DNA of 50,048 nt. Origin: Thermoclostridium sp. Lineage in GTDB: Bacteria > Bacillota > Clostridia > DSM-8532. The position numbers and the translations under genes are program-made. How positions within the stretch are numbered: position 1 is the stretch's first letter; the number at the start of each line of letters is the position of its first letter. The DNA lies in the NCBI GenBank assembly GCA_017995215.1, contig JAGOJH010000009.1, forward strand, positions 1-50,048, read 5' to 3'. The notes below the pieces were generated by a model. It searched no databases and was not told the DNA's origin. It worked only from the letters and a program-made list of their open reading frames with translations. Shown piece after piece: positions 1 through 8,776 of this stretch.

Positions 1-75
1 GCACATCAGATCATGGACGCATTCATCCAGGCCCTCCCGGAGGTATGGACACAAAAACTGAAGTTAAGCGCTTGA
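1..75 (+). CDS. C-terminal end of an unidentified protein (partial)
   Basis: An open frame enters from the left edge and runs 24 codons to a TGA at 73-75. The visible peptide (AHQIMDAFIQALPEVW and a short basic tail) looks like a normal protein C-terminus, but it is too short to assign to a family. It is on the opposite strand to, and convergent with, the methyltransferase gene that follows. It occupies the place where a type III restriction subunit would be expected, but it is on the wrong strand to be one. Confidence 0.35.
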   Translation, partial: AHQIMDAFIQALPEVWTQKLKLSA

Positions 76-343
76 ATGTATTAATTTATCAAGGTGCACG
101 CCAGTAATTAGGCTGGGAAAGTTGAGTCATTTATAATTATCAAGCTATCCGGTATCATATCAACAACTGTTCGTAAAGCAATTGGAGCAATATGTGAGAA
201 AAACATTTCCTGCACTTTTTATACCTCGCTGTTGAAGACTTCGGCCCTGCTGCATTTAATCCGGTACCCGGGAAAATTATCTCTATAAACTATATTAACA
301 TTTAAGGTGAGTGCTCGCCTCTATTGAAAAAGGAAATACTTCC
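76..343. other. Convergent spacer with no recognised gene
   Basis: This 268-base A+T-rich spacer lies between the rightward partial gene and the end of the leftward methyltransferase gene. I see no coding frame with a ribosome-binding site. A short imperfect hairpin near 307-318 (ggtga/tcgcc) lacks a convincing T-run, so I do not call it a terminator. Confidence 0.4.
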
Positions 344-2515
344 CTATCCGATTACTTTTAATATGGTCTCCGGAGCGTTTTCACGGAAAATTTCTTCCAT
401 CCGACTTTTATCTACCGAGTCAAAAATACTTTCATGAAAAACAAAGTAATCCGGTTGTTTTTTCGCAATCCTCAGAATTACACGTTCCGATGCTTCGCTG
501 TCGAAACAAGCTATCAGCCTTTTATGGTTTTCTTTGCATGCCGGAAGTATTCGCTTGGGAACATCCATATCGAAAAGTGTTTGTTGTCTGTTTTTAACCG
601 GCTCTATAACGTTTTTCCCGGTTGAGGGTACTGTTCTGAAAACAATGGAGCCTTCGATTTCATCCTGAACATGTTTCGTCGTAAGTGGCAGGCCAAGTTC
701 CAGCAGTGCGGCAAAAAACAAGTCCAAACCGGACTGCTGTTCGCGGTATAAAGCTTGCGAAGCAATAGGCCTATCAAGGTTATCTGTGCCGCTTTCCTGC
801 GGCAGATTAGAATTTTCCAGCCGGAATACCCTGAAGCCAAGATCCGGCTTTTGATTGTCCGGGTTGATACCCTTGTTTTTATGCTCCTTTTGTATGGCTG
901 CGGCAATTTTGTCCCCGGTTTTCAAAATTCTGTGCTTGCCCAGTTCAGACAGATAGTGCGGCTTATGAAGGCTATCGAGAAAGTCTATCGTTTTCTGAAC
1001 TATTCTCCGGTTCTCACCGGTGGCTGCCTTTAGAGCTTCATCCAGGTCTTCATTCAATTGAACCATGATGAACCTTCTATTCCCTGAATCGTGCAGGTTT
1101 AATTCCATAACGGCATGTGCAGTCGTCGCAGAGCCCGAAAAAAAGTCCATCACAAGTTCATCCTGCTCAACACCAATCCATTTAGCCAGCTGATAGATCA
1201 GCCGCACCGGCTTTTTCCCGTTCTTATACTCTACCTCACCTTCCTTGGCCACGTTCATCATATCGGAGTAAAAACCTTTCCAGAGGTTTCCGCGAATCGT
1301 TACCCGTCCATATTCGCTTTGGTATTCATCATTTTTCTTCAGCGTTTCTTCGAGAGAACCATACTGACGCAGTTTTCCCCCGGTGGATTTTGTTAACAGA
1401 TATCCCTTGTGTTCAACGACCTTTTCTATGCAGAGCCTTTGTTCGATCTCCGGCGGAATCGTAACAGCACAGGCCATTTCCTGGTATACATTTTTTGCGA
1501 TGGTGCCATATAGATATTCCCGAACCTTTCCGGATACAGAAATTGCAGTTTCTACTGCTCCTATGCTGATTCTCCCGCTGCCGCCAACAAGCTGATATTT
1601 CTTGAACTCCTCTAAAATTTCCCGGTTTTCCTTCAGCACATCCACAAGCTTTCGGACCACAAAGCTGCCGTTCAGCTTTTCTATGTAGTATGAAAAATGA
1701 TGGTCATAACCGTCATTTTTATCAAACAAAATATTTTTTACAATTTTTTTGTTGGTGGTGTTCTTTGCATAGCAAAGCACATATTCATAATTTTTAACAA
1801 TTGAGCCCTCTTTTGCAGATTTAACCTTCATTCCCTGGGTTTTTGTAATCTCAAGGCCTATAATGGTTATAAAATTATTCTCGCCAAAAACCTCATTACA
1901 AATCTTTTTTAAATTGTCCAATTCATACTCGTCAATACTGATAAAAATGATACCATCCTCAGTCATCAGGTTTCTGGCCAGGACCAGCCTGGGATACATC
2001 ATGCTGCACCAGCCCGAATGAAACCTGATATGAGATTGTTCATTCGCAGTTTTGACATCGGGATGCTTTTCGTAGTCCTCATCTACCATTGAATAATCAT
2101 CCCGGTAAATAAAGTCATTTCCGGTATTATAAGGAGGATCGATATAGATCATCTTCACCTGGTTATTATAGCTTTTTTGCAGAAGCTTCAAGACATCAAG
2201 ATTATCACCTTCAATATAAAGGTTTCCGGTGGAGTCCCAATCTTTGCTTTCGTGAATAACAGGCTTCAATATTTTATGAGAGGGGATGCTGCACTCAAGA
2301 AGGGCGGCTTTTTTGCCAATCCAGTTGAATTCGTAGCGTTCGGCTTCATCAGAACCCTCCATTCCAAACAATTTCTGCAGCAAAACAAGGTTAATCCCCT
2401 TCTTCATTTTCCCGTTTTGATACCTCACTTCCGAGAAAATGCCAGGGAAACAGGTTCTGAGGTGTTCCATCAACTTTTTCAGATTTTCAGAACTGACCAT
2501 TTCATTCTTTTTCAT
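344..2515 (-). CDS. Type III-like DNA N6-adenine methyltransferase (Mod), orphan
   Basis: This is a 723-residue DNA methyltransferase of the beta class. The catalytic motif DPPYNTG lies near residue 126, before the SAM-binding motif FFSGSATTAHAVM near residue 460. That motif order, with a large central target-recognition region, is typical of type III Mod subunits, which transfer a methyl group from S-adenosylmethionine to adenine in an asymmetric site. I chose the ATG at 2515 because GTGGGGGC lies just upstream; a start ten codons earlier has no such site. In type III systems res normally follows mod on the same strand. Here only 343 bases remain and they hold the end of a convergent gene, so no nuclease subunit is adjacent. 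It may act alone as an epigenetic regulator, or be the remnant of a system. The family call is firm; the lack of a partner elsewhere cannot be judged. Confidence 0.9.
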   Translation of the reverse strand: MKKNEMVSSENLKKLMEHLRTCFPGIFSEVRYQNGKMKKGINLVLLQKLFGMEGSDEAERYEFNWIGKKAALLECSIPSHKILKPVIHESKDWDSTGNLYIEGDNLDVLKLLQKSYNNQVKMIYIDPPYNTGNDFIYRDDYSMVDEDYEKHPDVKTANEQSHIRFHSGWCSMMYPRLVLARNLMTEDGIIFISIDEYELDNLKKICNEVFGENNFITIIGLEITKTQGMKVKSAKEGSIVKNYEYVLCYAKNTTNKKIVKNILFDKNDGYDHHFSYYIEKLNGSFVVRKLVDVLKENREILEEFKKYQLVGGSGRISIGAVETAISVSGKVREYLYGTIAKNVYQEMACAVTIPPEIEQRLCIEKVVEHKGYLLTKSTGGKLRQYGSLEETLKKNDEYQSEYGRVTIRGNLWKGFYSDMMNVAKEGEVEYKNGKKPVRLIYQLAKWIGVEQDELVMDFFSGSATTAHAVMELNLHDSGNRRFIMVQLNEDLDEALKAATGENRRIVQKTIDFLDSLHKPHYLSELGKHRILKTGDKIAAAIQKEHKNKGINPDNQKPDLGFRVFRLENSNLPQESGTDNLDRPIASQALYREQQSGLDLFFAALLELGLPLTTKHVQDEIEGSIVFRTVPSTGKNVIEPVKNRQQTLFDMDVPKRILPACKENHKRLIACFDSEASERVILRIAKKQPDYFVFHESIFDSVDKSRMEEIFRENAPETILKVIG

Positions 2516-2653
2516 GGTGCCCCCACTAGCCAGTAAATAAGACACAAAAACAAAATGAAATTGGATTTCTTATACGGAAAGATTTACACGCTGCTTTCGC
2601 CTTTTGTTATTATATCACATATATCAAAAAACCACACGAACTATGATAAAAGG

Positions 2654-2683
2654 AGGCTGTGCCTGCTTAACGCTAGGCAGTAG
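2654..2683 (+). repeat. Degenerate fragment of dispersed intergenic repeat
   Basis: The stretch aggctgtgcctgcttaacg and following bases matches the right-hand part of the repeats at 5698-5783 and 41714-41796 (motif aggctg-n-ctgctt-n-cctg-n-cagta). The palindromic arm is missing here, so this is a partial or decayed copy. Confidence 0.5.
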
Positions 2684-2722
2684 ACCAGTACGGGGTACTT
2701 CTGGCTGCTTTGGCGGGAAAAT

Positions 2723-2751
2723 TTGACTTGATCGTGGTTTTTTTGTATAAT
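2723..2751 (+). promoter_or_regulatory. Sigma-A-type promoter of the CNNM gene leader
   Basis: A TTGACT -35 box at 2723-2728 and a perfect TATAAT -10 box at 2746-2751 are separated by 17 bases. Transcription would start near 2758 and give a leader of about 210 nucleotides before the TTG start at 2969. A second TTTTTTGTATAAT copy lies 27 bases downstream. Confidence 0.7.
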
Positions 2752-2831
2752 CCCATCAGGAGTGTTTTTTGTATAATGGATGACCCGCCTTTACCGGATA
2801 AAACAACCTGCATGAAATATATGATAAGCAG

Positions 2832-2881
2832 CACGTAATCGGAAGCAGATGCATAAATCTGTTTCTATTTACGTGTTTTTT
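2832..2881 (+). terminator. Intrinsic terminator hairpin inside the CNNM leader
   Basis: Stem arms cacgtaa (2832-2838) and ttacgtg (2869-2875) enclose an inner stem gaagcagat/atctgtttc with a gcataa loop, followed directly by TTTTTT. It lies between the promoter at 2723-2751 and the CNNM start at 2969. It could end a small RNA of about 120 nucleotides or act as a leader attenuator. I did not recognise an aptamer such as the M-box in the upstream part. Confidence 0.75.
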
Positions 2882-2968
2882 CATACTGAAATTGATAGAA
2901 AATGAGAAAGAATATGATGGTATGGGGGCGAATGAATATACTCGCCTGTATCCAAGGAGGTTTTTCCC

Positions 2969-4312
2969 TTGACCGATGGCTCAATATTATGGAACCTGCT
3001 GTTGCAGTTCGTCCTGGTTCTTGTGAATGCAGTCTTTGCCTGTGCTGAGATCGCAGTCATTTCCATGAATGACAACAAGCTGGCTAAGATGTCGGCAGCA
3101 GGTGACAAGCGTGCGATCAGACTAACCAAACTCACCAGCCAGCCGGCTCGCTTTCTGGCAGTCATACAGGTGGGTATCACCTTTGCCGGGTTCCTCGGAA
3201 GCGCTTTCGCTGCCGACAACTTTTCCGGAAGATTGGTCAAAGGGCTTATTGATCTTGGTGTGAGGGTTCCTGAAGCCACCTTGAACACCATAGCGGTTAT
3301 TGTTATCACCATCATCCTGTCCTATTTTACCCTTGTCCTCGGCGAGCTTGTACCAAAGCGGATCGCCATGCGCAACGCCGAGCGTCTTGCCCTTGCCATG
3401 TCAGGCCTTGTTTATTTCATTTCAAAATTGTTCGCCCCGCTTGTCGGCCTTCTGACCATTTCTACGAATGGGCTGTTACGGCTATTGGGCATGGATCCCC
3501 ATGCGGCAGATGAGCATATCACCGAAGAGGAAATTCGCATGATGGTGGATGAGGGCAGTGAAAAAGGGGCAATCAACCATACGGAAAAAGAAATGATTCA
3601 GAATATTTTCGAGTTTGATGATAAAACAGCAGAAGATGTGATGACTCACCGAACCGAGGTTTCTCTGCTTTGGCTGGATGAAAGCGACGAGCAATGGGAA
3701 AAAACCATCATCGACAGCAGGCATACCATTTACCCGGTTTGCAATGAAACCACCGACGATATCATTGGAACACTCAATGCCAAGGATTACTTCCGTCTGA
3801 AGGACAAAAGCCGTGAAAATGTGATGGAAAAGGCAGTAAAGCCTGCATACTTTGTCCCTGAAACCGTTCGTACCGATGTGTTGTTCCGCAATATGAAGCA
3901 AAGCCGGAACCATTTTGCCGTCGTTCTCGACGAATATGGAGGCATGAATGGAATTATCACCATGAATGATTTACTGGAGCAACTGGTTGGAGAGTTTGAC
4001 GACCTTGATGCTGTTTCTCAAAAACCTCAGGTTTTAATAGAGCGTGTTGACTCAAAAACCTGGAAGGTGTACGGTTGTGCATCACTGAAGCAAGTTTCCG
4101 AGCAGCTGGGGGTTCTGCTTCCCGAAGAAGAATATGATACCTTCGGTGGCTTTGTATTCGGTACCCTGGGATACGTTCCCGAGGATGGAAGTACCCCTGA
4201 ACTGGAAGAATGCGGCCTTGTGGTGAAAGTGCTCGAGATACGTGACCATCAGCTTGAAAAGGCTATTGTATACCTGCAGCAGCAGCCTGGCGATACAAAA
4301 GAGCCTACTTGA
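2969..4312 (+). CDS. CNNM/CorC-family (HlyC/CorC) membrane protein, putative Mg2+ or cation transport protein
   Basis: A 447-residue protein with the standard architecture of the family: an N-terminal DUF21 membrane domain of several hydrophobic helices (about 1-190, with the conserved LGELVPKRIA), a pair of CBS domains (about 205-330, containing VMTHRTEV and VLDEYGGMNGIIT) and a C-terminal CorC_HlyC domain (about 345-430). CNNM/CorB proteins are linked to Mg2+ efflux, and CBS pairs often sense Mg-ATP. Start is TTG at 2969, nine bases after AAGGAGG. The gene is preceded by a promoter and a leader with a terminator hairpin, which suggests conditional read-through. Its last eight bases overlap the end of the convergent CDF transporter gene, another cation carrier. 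Old annotations call this family hemolysins; there is no basis for that here. Confidence 0.88.
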   Translation: MTDGSILWNLLLQFVLVLVNAVFACAEIAVISMNDNKLAKMSAAGDKRAIRLTKLTSQPARFLAVIQVGITFAGFLGSAFAADNFSGRLVKGLIDLGVRVPEATLNTIAVIVITIILSYFTLVLGELVPKRIAMRNAERLALAMSGLVYFISKLFAPLVGLLTISTNGLLRLLGMDPHAADEHITEEEIRMMVDEGSEKGAINHTEKEMIQNIFEFDDKTAEDVMTHRTEVSLLWLDESDEQWEKTIIDSRHTIYPVCNETTDDIIGTLNAKDYFRLKDKSRENVMEKAVKPAYFVPETVRTDVLFRNMKQSRNHFAVVLDEYGGMNGIITMNDLLEQLVGEFDDLDAVSQKPQVLIERVDSKTWKVYGCASLKQVSEQLGVLLPEEEYDTFGGFVFGTLGYVPEDGSTPELEECGLVVKVLEIRDHQLEKAIVYLQQQPGDTKEPT

Positions 4313-5528
4313 TGATTTTCTGATTTGGAGAAGATACATAGGATCTGTCAAGGGTGAGAACCACATTCAGCTTGCTGTCCAGATTCTTTATTCCCTGATT
4401 AATTTTATCTTCTATTTCGCACTCTCTCAGTTTGCATTCGCCCGGTACAAGAACATCAAAAATCAGGTTGTTGTGGGAAGACCCTATTACCACCCTGAAA
4501 TCGTGAATGGACAGGGTAGCATCCACTTCTTTCACCACATTCTCGGTCAAATGCAACAGTTCATTCACATAAGGGTTATCAGTGACTATCGGATCGAGAT
4601 GAATGACGAGGTGAATGCCCATATCAAATGCGATATCACGCTCGATATTGTCAATTAAATCGTGGCTGATGAGAATATCCACATTTGAGTCCACCTCAAC
4701 ATGAACCGAAGCAAAGCAATGACCGGGGCCATAATCATGAACAACCAGATCATGAATTCCACGCACCCCTTCATATTTCCGGATAAACTCCTCAATTTGC
4801 TGTATGGTCTCTCCCGAAGGGCCTTCCCCCAGAATGCTGTTGATGGTTTTTCGTAAAATCCTGATTCCAGACAGCAGGATCAGCACCGCAACCACTGCAC
4901 CCATCCATCCATCGAGCATAAGACCGGTTACACGGCTGATAATTCCTGAAAGAAGAACTGCTGATGTGGCCAGAACATCAGACAGGCTGTCGGCAGCCGT
5001 TGCCTGTAGTATGGTTGAATCAATGCGCCTTCCCAGCTTCCGGTTGAAAAAAAAGAGCCAGGTTTTCGATCCGATTGAGAAAACCAGAATCAAAATGATC
5101 AAAAAACTAAAATCGACCGCTTCAGGGCGAATGATTTTATTTACTGATGTTTTCATCAGCTCCACGCCAATAAACAAAATGATCACCGCTATGATGGAGG
5201 ACGAAACATACTCGACCCTTGCGTGGCCAAAGGGATGACCGGTATCAGCAGGCTTATTGGACAGCTTGAAGCTGACCAGAGAGATGATGGACGAGCCGGC
5301 ATCTGAAAGGTTGTTCACTGAGTCGCCCACGATGGATACGCTGCCCGATAGTGTACCTATAATAAACTTTGCTGCGAACAGTAACAGATTAACTACTATC
5401 CCGGTAATGCTGCTTAGTTTTCCATATTGCTCACGCACTTTAACATTCTTTGTATCTTCAGGTTTTTTTACAAAAAGCTTCACAAGGAAGCCGGTCAATC
5501 CCCTGACTGTCTGAACCTGGCTAGTCAT
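4305..5528 (-). CDS. Cation diffusion facilitator (CDF) family transporter
   Basis: A 407-residue CDF transporter. The first half has the usual six membrane segments, including the metal-site helix with SIVGDSVNNLSDAGSS and the partner helix with HPFGHARVEY. A soluble C-terminal dimerisation domain follows (LVVHDYGPGHCFASVHVEVD), and about 90 extra residues extend beyond it. CDF proteins export divalent metals such as Zn2+, Mn2+ or Fe2+ in exchange for protons; the metal is not readable here. Start ATG at 5528 follows GGAGGG. The 3' end overlaps the convergent CNNM gene by eight bases (4305-4312), so the two transcripts would be antisense at their ends. Confidence 0.92.
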   Translation of the reverse strand: MTSQVQTVRGLTGFLVKLFVKKPEDTKNVKVREQYGKLSSITGIVVNLLLFAAKFIIGTLSGSVSIVGDSVNNLSDAGSSIISLVSFKLSNKPADTGHPFGHARVEYVSSSIIAVIILFIGVELMKTSVNKIIRPEAVDFSFLIILILVFSIGSKTWLFFFNRKLGRRIDSTILQATAADSLSDVLATSAVLLSGIISRVTGLMLDGWMGAVVAVLILLSGIRILRKTINSILGEGPSGETIQQIEEFIRKYEGVRGIHDLVVHDYGPGHCFASVHVEVDSNVDILISHDLIDNIERDIAFDMGIHLVIHLDPIVTDNPYVNELLHLTENVVKEVDATLSIHDFRVVIGSSHNNLIFDVLVPGECKLRECEIEDKINQGIKNLDSKLNVVLTLDRSYVSSPNQKIIK

Positions 5529-5636
5529 TTCATCCCTCCGGAAATCCCCAATGTTAGCATTTTATCATATCTCACAGCAGCACTCCATACTTCGAGAAAT
5601 TCTTATCTCTGGCAACATGTTGCTGTTCACACCCTT

Positions 5637-5663
5637 CATTAGCAAGTTCATAAGTTGCTAATG
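5637..5663. repeat. Perfect 9-bp inverted repeat (hairpin)
   Basis: CATTAGCAA (5637-5645) and TTGCTAATG (5655-5663) form a perfect 9-bp stem with a 9-base loop. No T-run follows on either strand. It lies just left of a dispersed repeat copy in the 300-base spacer between the CDF and glycerophosphodiesterase genes. The spacer holds no gene. Confidence 0.6.
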
Positions 5664-5697
5664 AGGTATGTCTTTTATCCTGAGCGCAGTGATATGG

Positions 5698-5783
5698 TCC
5701 TGAGCGTAGCAAAGGCTCTCGGAGTACTACAGAGATCCTTCACTTCGTTTAGCAGGCTGTACCTGCTTACCTGTGAACAGTAG
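5698..5783 (+). repeat. Dispersed intergenic repeat, copy 2
   Basis: About 86 bases starting tcctgagcgtagc, passing through agatccttcacttcgttt, and ending in the aggctg-n-ctgcttacctg-n-cagtag module. It aligns along its length with 41714-41796 and with the reverse complement of 37546-37641. A further tcctgagcgcag unit lies at 5678-5689. It has an imperfect palindrome and no coding capacity. Confidence 0.8.
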
Positions 5784-5828
5784 CGGCACCATACAGTGCA
5801 GAGCAGATATGTGCAATCCACTCCATTG

Positions 5829-6620
5829 TCACTCTTCTTCAAAAATAATCGCTTTATATTTTAGCTTGGCTTGTTTTTGTTCCTTTTCACCCCTGGCTGT
5901 CCATGCTGCACAAACAGGTTTGAAAATTTTACGGCACAGATAAAAACCTGCAGAGTCTTCCGTAAAGCGGTATGCAATAAAATCGGGCCTGCCCAGAACG
6001 TTCAGCAAAAGGTGTGTCATTGCAAAAGCCTTCACGAATTGAAGGCCTTCCCTTGCTTTCACAAAGTTCATTGAAAGCTGCCCTCGTATTACATCCGGCC
6101 TGTTTTTTGCAAACCATTGCACCACAAAAGGATTAAAGGATTCAATGCACATAAAACCGTTATAGGCGTCCATATGCCTGCAAACTGCTTCACATATATC
6201 CTTTACGTTCTCTCCAGGCAATGACTTGATTTCACAAATGACAGGCATTCCCTTTAAAGTGCTCAGTACTTCTTCAAAAAGAGGAATCCCTTCTTTGGTA
6301 CCAGACAAACGGTAATCCTTCAGCTGCTCGTATGATATGGATTCCACTGGAATGTCTTCACCACACAGCCGTTTCAGGTTATCGTCGTGAAACACAACCA
6401 GTTTTTTATCAGATGTAAACCGTACATCCAGTTCTACACCCAGCTCCCTTTCCGTGGCCCTGGCGAAGGCTGCAAGGGAATTTTCCGGTACACCCTTTCC
6501 GTGAAGCCCCCGGTGAGCAAACATGGGGACCGGAAACCCGGTAAACCGCTTTTTATTCGGCTTAATGAAAAACAGAAACAGCATTCCCAAAAGAAGAATG
6601 AACAGTCCGGCGATTATCAT
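5829..6620 (-). CDS. Glycerophosphodiester phosphodiesterase, membrane-anchored
   Basis: A 263-residue GDPD-family enzyme that hydrolyses glycerophosphodiesters to glycerol 3-phosphate and an alcohol. It starts with one hydrophobic helix (residues 2-18), so the catalytic domain is tethered to the membrane. The TIM-barrel signature follows: AHRGLHGKGVPENS (His36, Arg37, Glu46), ELDVRFTSDKKLVVFHDD and the metal-binding EIKS. I chose ATG 6620 because GGAG sits eight bases upstream and it lies four bases after the stop of the MFS gene, indicating translational coupling. The pairing suggests uptake and use of a lipid or teichoic acid breakdown product, but this is inference. Confidence 0.88.
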   Translation of the reverse strand: MIIAGLFILLLGMLFLFFIKPNKKRFTGFPVPMFAHRGLHGKGVPENSLAAFARATERELGVELDVRFTSDKKLVVFHDDNLKRLCGEDIPVESISYEQLKDYRLSGTKEGIPLFEEVLSTLKGMPVICEIKSLPGENVKDICEAVCRHMDAYNGFMCIESFNPFVVQWFAKNRPDVIRGQLSMNFVKAREGLQFVKAFAMTHLLLNVLGRPDFIAYRFTEDSAGFYLCRKIFKPVCAAWTARGEKEQKQAKLKYKAIIFEEE

Positions 6621-6624
6621 GTCG

Positions 6625-7902
6625 TTAGTCTCCAACATCCAGCATTTCAAGCTTATCTTTCGGGGTGACAGGCTTGCTGTCCCCATGGCGCACCATCAGC
6701 ATGGTGCAGAAAGCCAACGCCATAAAAAACGCTGCATATGGAAACAGTGTGCGATAGCTGACATGCTCGAGAAGAGCACCCGAAACGATCGGTGTTAAAA
6801 CCTGTGCTGCCATGGAAAAAGTATAGTAATACCCTGTATACTTGCCTATGTCGGTGCCCTTTGACATTTCCACCACCATGGGGTAGGAATTAACATTGAT
6901 GGCAGCCCAGCCGGAGCCGATAATCACCAGCAGCACGGTCAATAATGGGTTGTAAGTGGTGAAAAAGGAAGCTGCAGCAAAGGATATAAACAGCATTGCA
7001 ATGCCGAAAAGGATGATTTTCCTGCGGCCAACCCTGGATGCGATCATACCTACAGGAATATAAGATATGACAGCAGCAACGGTGGCGATAAGAAGGTTTG
7101 TTGCGAAGCCTCCACCCCTGATGCCTAAAAAATCCTGTGCATACTTTGAAAAAGCTGTCGTTACGGCATTATAGGCAAAAAACCAGAAAAAGATGGACAT
7201 CAGGATAAAGATCAAGCTTTTTCGTACCTCTGGAGCCATCTTGCCCTTGCTTTGCTCCGTAGCCTCTTCTTGCGTCTGATGGCCATCCTGAGCTTTCATT
7301 TCTGTAACGAGCTTGTTCTCCTTGATCACCAGGAACAAAACCACCACCGCCACAACCATCAGGCCGGCAATGATTGAAAACACAGGAAAGTAATTGGGTT
7401 TATCAGCATCTGGTACCATCATTGCTATCAGGCCAAGTGTAACAGCCCCACCGACAGCGCCCATCAGGTTGATGACGGCATTTGCCTTCGAACGCAGCGG
7501 TTTGGGAGTAACATCGGGCATCAGCGCGACTGCTGGCGAGCGGTATGTACTCATGGCCACCAGCGTGATGAAAAGAGCAACCAGAAATATTGTTAAATTT
7601 CGCGTATTGTCACCGATGGGCATAAAGGTCATAGAAATGACAGCCAGGGCTGTGCCGCCCACAATGAATGGCATTCGTTTGCCCCAGGGTGTTGAAGTCT
7701 TATCGGAAAGGGTGCCAAACAGGGGTAACATGAACAGAGCAAGAACGTTGTCCAGGGCCATGATCACACCCGACAGGGTGTCACCAATGCCAAAGGTATT
7801 CTTCAGAATAAGTGGAATAATTCCTTCGTAAAGCTGCCAGAATGCACAGATTGATAAAAAAGCAAGACCAATGAAAAATGTACGCCGATAACTTAACTTC
7901 AT
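6625..7902 (-). CDS. MFS transporter (SLC45/GPH-like sugar carrier type)
   Basis: A 425-residue integral membrane protein with about twelve hydrophobic segments and a central charged loop (about residues 200-225). The early motif LFGTLSDKTSTPWGKRMPF matches the signature loop between helices 2 and 3 of the SLC45/glycoside-pentoside-hexuronide type of major facilitator carriers, which move sugars or glycosides with a cation. Start ATG 7902 follows AAAGGGGGTAGAG; an upstream in-frame ATG at 7932 lacks such a site. It is the first gene of a pair with the glycerophosphodiesterase. The substrate cannot be read from the sequence. Confidence 0.85.
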   Translation of the reverse strand: MKLSYRRTFFIGLAFLSICAFWQLYEGIIPLILKNTFGIGDTLSGVIMALDNVLALFMLPLFGTLSDKTSTPWGKRMPFIVGGTALAVISMTFMPIGDNTRNLTIFLVALFITLVAMSTYRSPAVALMPDVTPKPLRSKANAVINLMGAVGGAVTLGLIAMMVPDADKPNYFPVFSIIAGLMVVAVVVLFLVIKENKLVTEMKAQDGHQTQEEATEQSKGKMAPEVRKSLIFILMSIFFWFFAYNAVTTAFSKYAQDFLGIRGGGFATNLLIATVAAVISYIPVGMIASRVGRRKIILFGIAMLFISFAAASFFTTYNPLLTVLLVIIGSGWAAINVNSYPMVVEMSKGTDIGKYTGYYYTFSMAAQVLTPIVSGALLEHVSYRTLFPYAAFFMALAFCTMLMVRHGDSKPVTPKDKLEMLDVGD

Positions 7903-7978
7903 CTCTCTACCCCCTTTATCTGCCTTAACCATAGCATTTCAAGAAAAAAGTGTCAACAACCGCGCTAATGAACGCGCT

Positions 7979-8776
7979 TCAAACATACTTTTTGATCACA
8001 ATCGGCAGACGCCCTTTCTTCGTCAATGCACCCACCTGCTGCAATTCAAATTTACCCATTCCGCGAACAGAGATCATGTCCCCTTCATTCACAGGCTTAT
8101 CTGCTTTGGTACAGACCATATGGTTCAGAAATACTTTGCCCGCTTTAATGGCTTCCGAAGCTTTCTCCCTGCTGGTGGAAAAGCCTGCAGAAACAGCATT
8201 ATCCAGCCGCGACGACGCAATCGTATCTTTCAAAAGCTTGAATTCAGCTTCAGGAACCTGAATTTGATCCATGGCAATCACCGTGTTCGTCAGCCTGGTT
8301 CTGCCTGCAGCTTCAAAGTTAGATGTCAGAAAGGGCAGTATTTCCTTCAGCACAATAATGTCACAGCTTCCCTCGCGCACAAGAATGTCCCCGACGGTTT
8401 CCCGTTTTACCCCTAAGCCCATTAAAGCGCCAAGAAAATCCCTATGGGATGGAGTATTCACTTTTGAAAATGAACATCGCAAAACGGCCAGTGGGTTTGC
8501 AGCTTCATCCGTTGGTGCAGCCGGCTCGATATAGTCCGGAAAGAACATCACAACCGTACGAAGCGCCCCCTCATAGCCTCCAAAAAAGCAATGGGGAGCA
8601 TTCCCCTGGGCTTTTACCAGAAGCTCGGCCAGTGCTGCCTGGTTTTCATTTAGAAAATGCGTGCAGGTGAGTGTTTTCTTCCGGGCGGTTTCATCCATCT
8701 TGTCAAGCACGCGTGCAAGAACCAGCTGGTCTTCCGGATTTTGTGCGTACTTTTCTACCAGTTCATTTTTATACAT
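7979..8776 (-). CDS. ylmH: YlmH-family S4 RNA-binding protein (RqcP2-like)
   Basis: A 265-residue protein with the N-terminal YlmH domain (contains NENQAALAE and GGYEGALRTVVMFFPDY) and a C-terminal S4 RNA-binding domain (about 185-265: RLDNAVSAGFSTSREKASEAIKAG, then VNEGDMISVRGMGKF). In Bacillus and Streptococcus YlmH binds 50S subunits and supports C-terminal tailing of stalled chains; it is also linked to cell division. Start ATG 8776 overlaps the end of the aminotransferase gene by eight bases. It usually sits in the sepF-divIVA cluster, but here it lies downstream of FtsEX and an aminotransferase. The family call is good; its role here is by homology. Confidence 0.85.
   Translation of the reverse strand: MYKNELVEKYAQNPEDQLVLARVLDKMDETARKKTLTCTHFLNENQAALAELLVKAQGNAPHCFFGGYEGALRTVVMFFPDYIEPAAPTDEAANPLAVLRCSFSKVNTPSHRDFLGALMGLGVKRETVGDILVREGSCDIIVLKEILPFLTSNFEAAGRTRLTNTVIAMDQIQVPEAEFKLLKDTIASSRLDNAVSAGFSTSREKASEAIKAGKVFLNHMVCTKADKPVNEGDMISVRGMGKFELQQVGALTKKGRLPIVIKKYV

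Noticed and set aside
1..343. Type III restriction (res) gene after mod
   Set aside because: Only 343 bases remain and the visible coding end is on the opposite strand.
2758..2968. Known Mg2+ (M-box) or yybP-ykoY riboswitch
   Set aside because: I could not match conserved sequence elements of either; only the promoter and terminator are evident.
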